A DNA stretch of 64,000 nt, taken from contig NW_026944384.1 in NCBI RefSeq assembly GCF_033439725.1, forward strand, positions 5,766,001-5,830,000. The letters run 5' to 3'. This document shows positions 63,709 through 64,000 of this stretch, in pieces (the first letter of the stretch is position 1; each line of letters begins with the position of its first letter). The DNA comes from Neurospora tetraspora (Eukaryota > Ascomycota > Sordariomycetes > Sordariales > Sordariaceae). The notes under the pieces are model-generated. The model was not told the origin of the DNA and made no database searches. It saw nothing but the letters and a program-made list of their open reading frames with translations. Made by a program: the position numbers and the translations under genes.

Positions 63709-64000
63709 TGTGTCATCGTCAGCACTCTCTTCCCACTTTCGAGGAGTTTGAGTTTCTGGATATTCAGTAGTGCTTGATTGCAGCCCCTGGCCTCCGTGAC
63801 GAGATTAGTTGATCTCTTGCAGGCAAAGGCGCAGGGAGAAGGTGAGAGGTTAGCAGAGCAGAATGCACAGGTGAAGACTTTTTCCAGTTTCACGGCCAAG
63901 CCAAAGCCCCAAGGTGTAGCATCGGACGGCTAAGAGGATTGTTGATAAGAGGAGGAAAGAAACAACTGAAGTATTTCTTGTTCCCAAGCTTTCGGGTTGT
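63709..64000. other. Upstream part of the NACHT-ankyrin gene
   Basis: Minus-strand sequence just before the MSFCN codon (TTEYPETQTPRKWEESADDD) is in frame and looks coding, so another exon is likely, entered through an AG near 63799. The rest is unassigned. Confidence 0.4.

Overview
The window comes from a filamentous ascomycete, most likely one of the Sordariales. Genes carry few short introns (about 49-104 nt, GT(A/G)-AG with two candidate GC-AG cases). The gene set is typical of that group: mitochondrial aconitase, LST8, cyanide hydratase, a Zn2Cys6 regulator, NACHT-type NLR-like proteins with ankyrin and TPR repeats, a GH71 mutanase, and Gypsy LTR fossils. I see no tRNA, rRNA or CRISPR array.

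Layout. (1) 1-10.4 kb is a conserved core block: the 3' part of homoserine kinase (+), a TA-flanked foldback element (1361-2007), a small mitochondrial membrane protein (+), mitochondrial aconitase (-) and LST8 (-). All these reading frames are clean. (2) 10.4-20.3 kb is a gene desert of almost 10 kb. (3) 20.3-38.2 kb is accessory DNA: a NACHT protein whose C-terminus switches from ankyrin to TPR repeats, a Cys-rich MCH-type protein, fragments of an NFX1-finger protein and a Zn2Cys6 regulator, an ankyrin protein, a small protein with a GC-AG intron, a minisatellite joined to a TPR relic copied from the NACHT gene's 3' end, and a DUF7924-like fragment beside a 70-bp duplication. (4) 38.2-41.25 kb is a nest of Gypsy fossils, one relic holding three later solo LTRs. 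(5) 41.25-54.8 kb holds a truncated gene relic and then a set of secreted-protein genes: a GH71 alpha-1,3-glucanase with the hydrophobic C-terminal module known from killer-toxin-like GH18 chitinases, a 327-aa secreted protein, a Cys/Ser/Thr-rich secreted protein sharing cysteine modules with the GH71 protein, and an unrecognised 577-aa protein. Intergenic DNA here is full of short GGTACCTCTA-type words. (6) 55-64 kb has repeats, a solo LTR with perfect target-site duplications, cyanide hydratase (-) and a second NACHT-ankyrin gene (-) with a frame break.

The core genes serve threonine synthesis, the TCA cycle and TOR signalling. The accessory genes fit self/non-self recognition (NACHT-ANK/TPR), interaction with other fungi (GH71 plus killer-type module and secreted Cys-rich partner) and chemical defence (cyanide detoxification). 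The best candidate for an undescribed system is the 42.5-54.8 kb secreted cluster. The ANK-to-TPR switch at 23.3 kb is the second.
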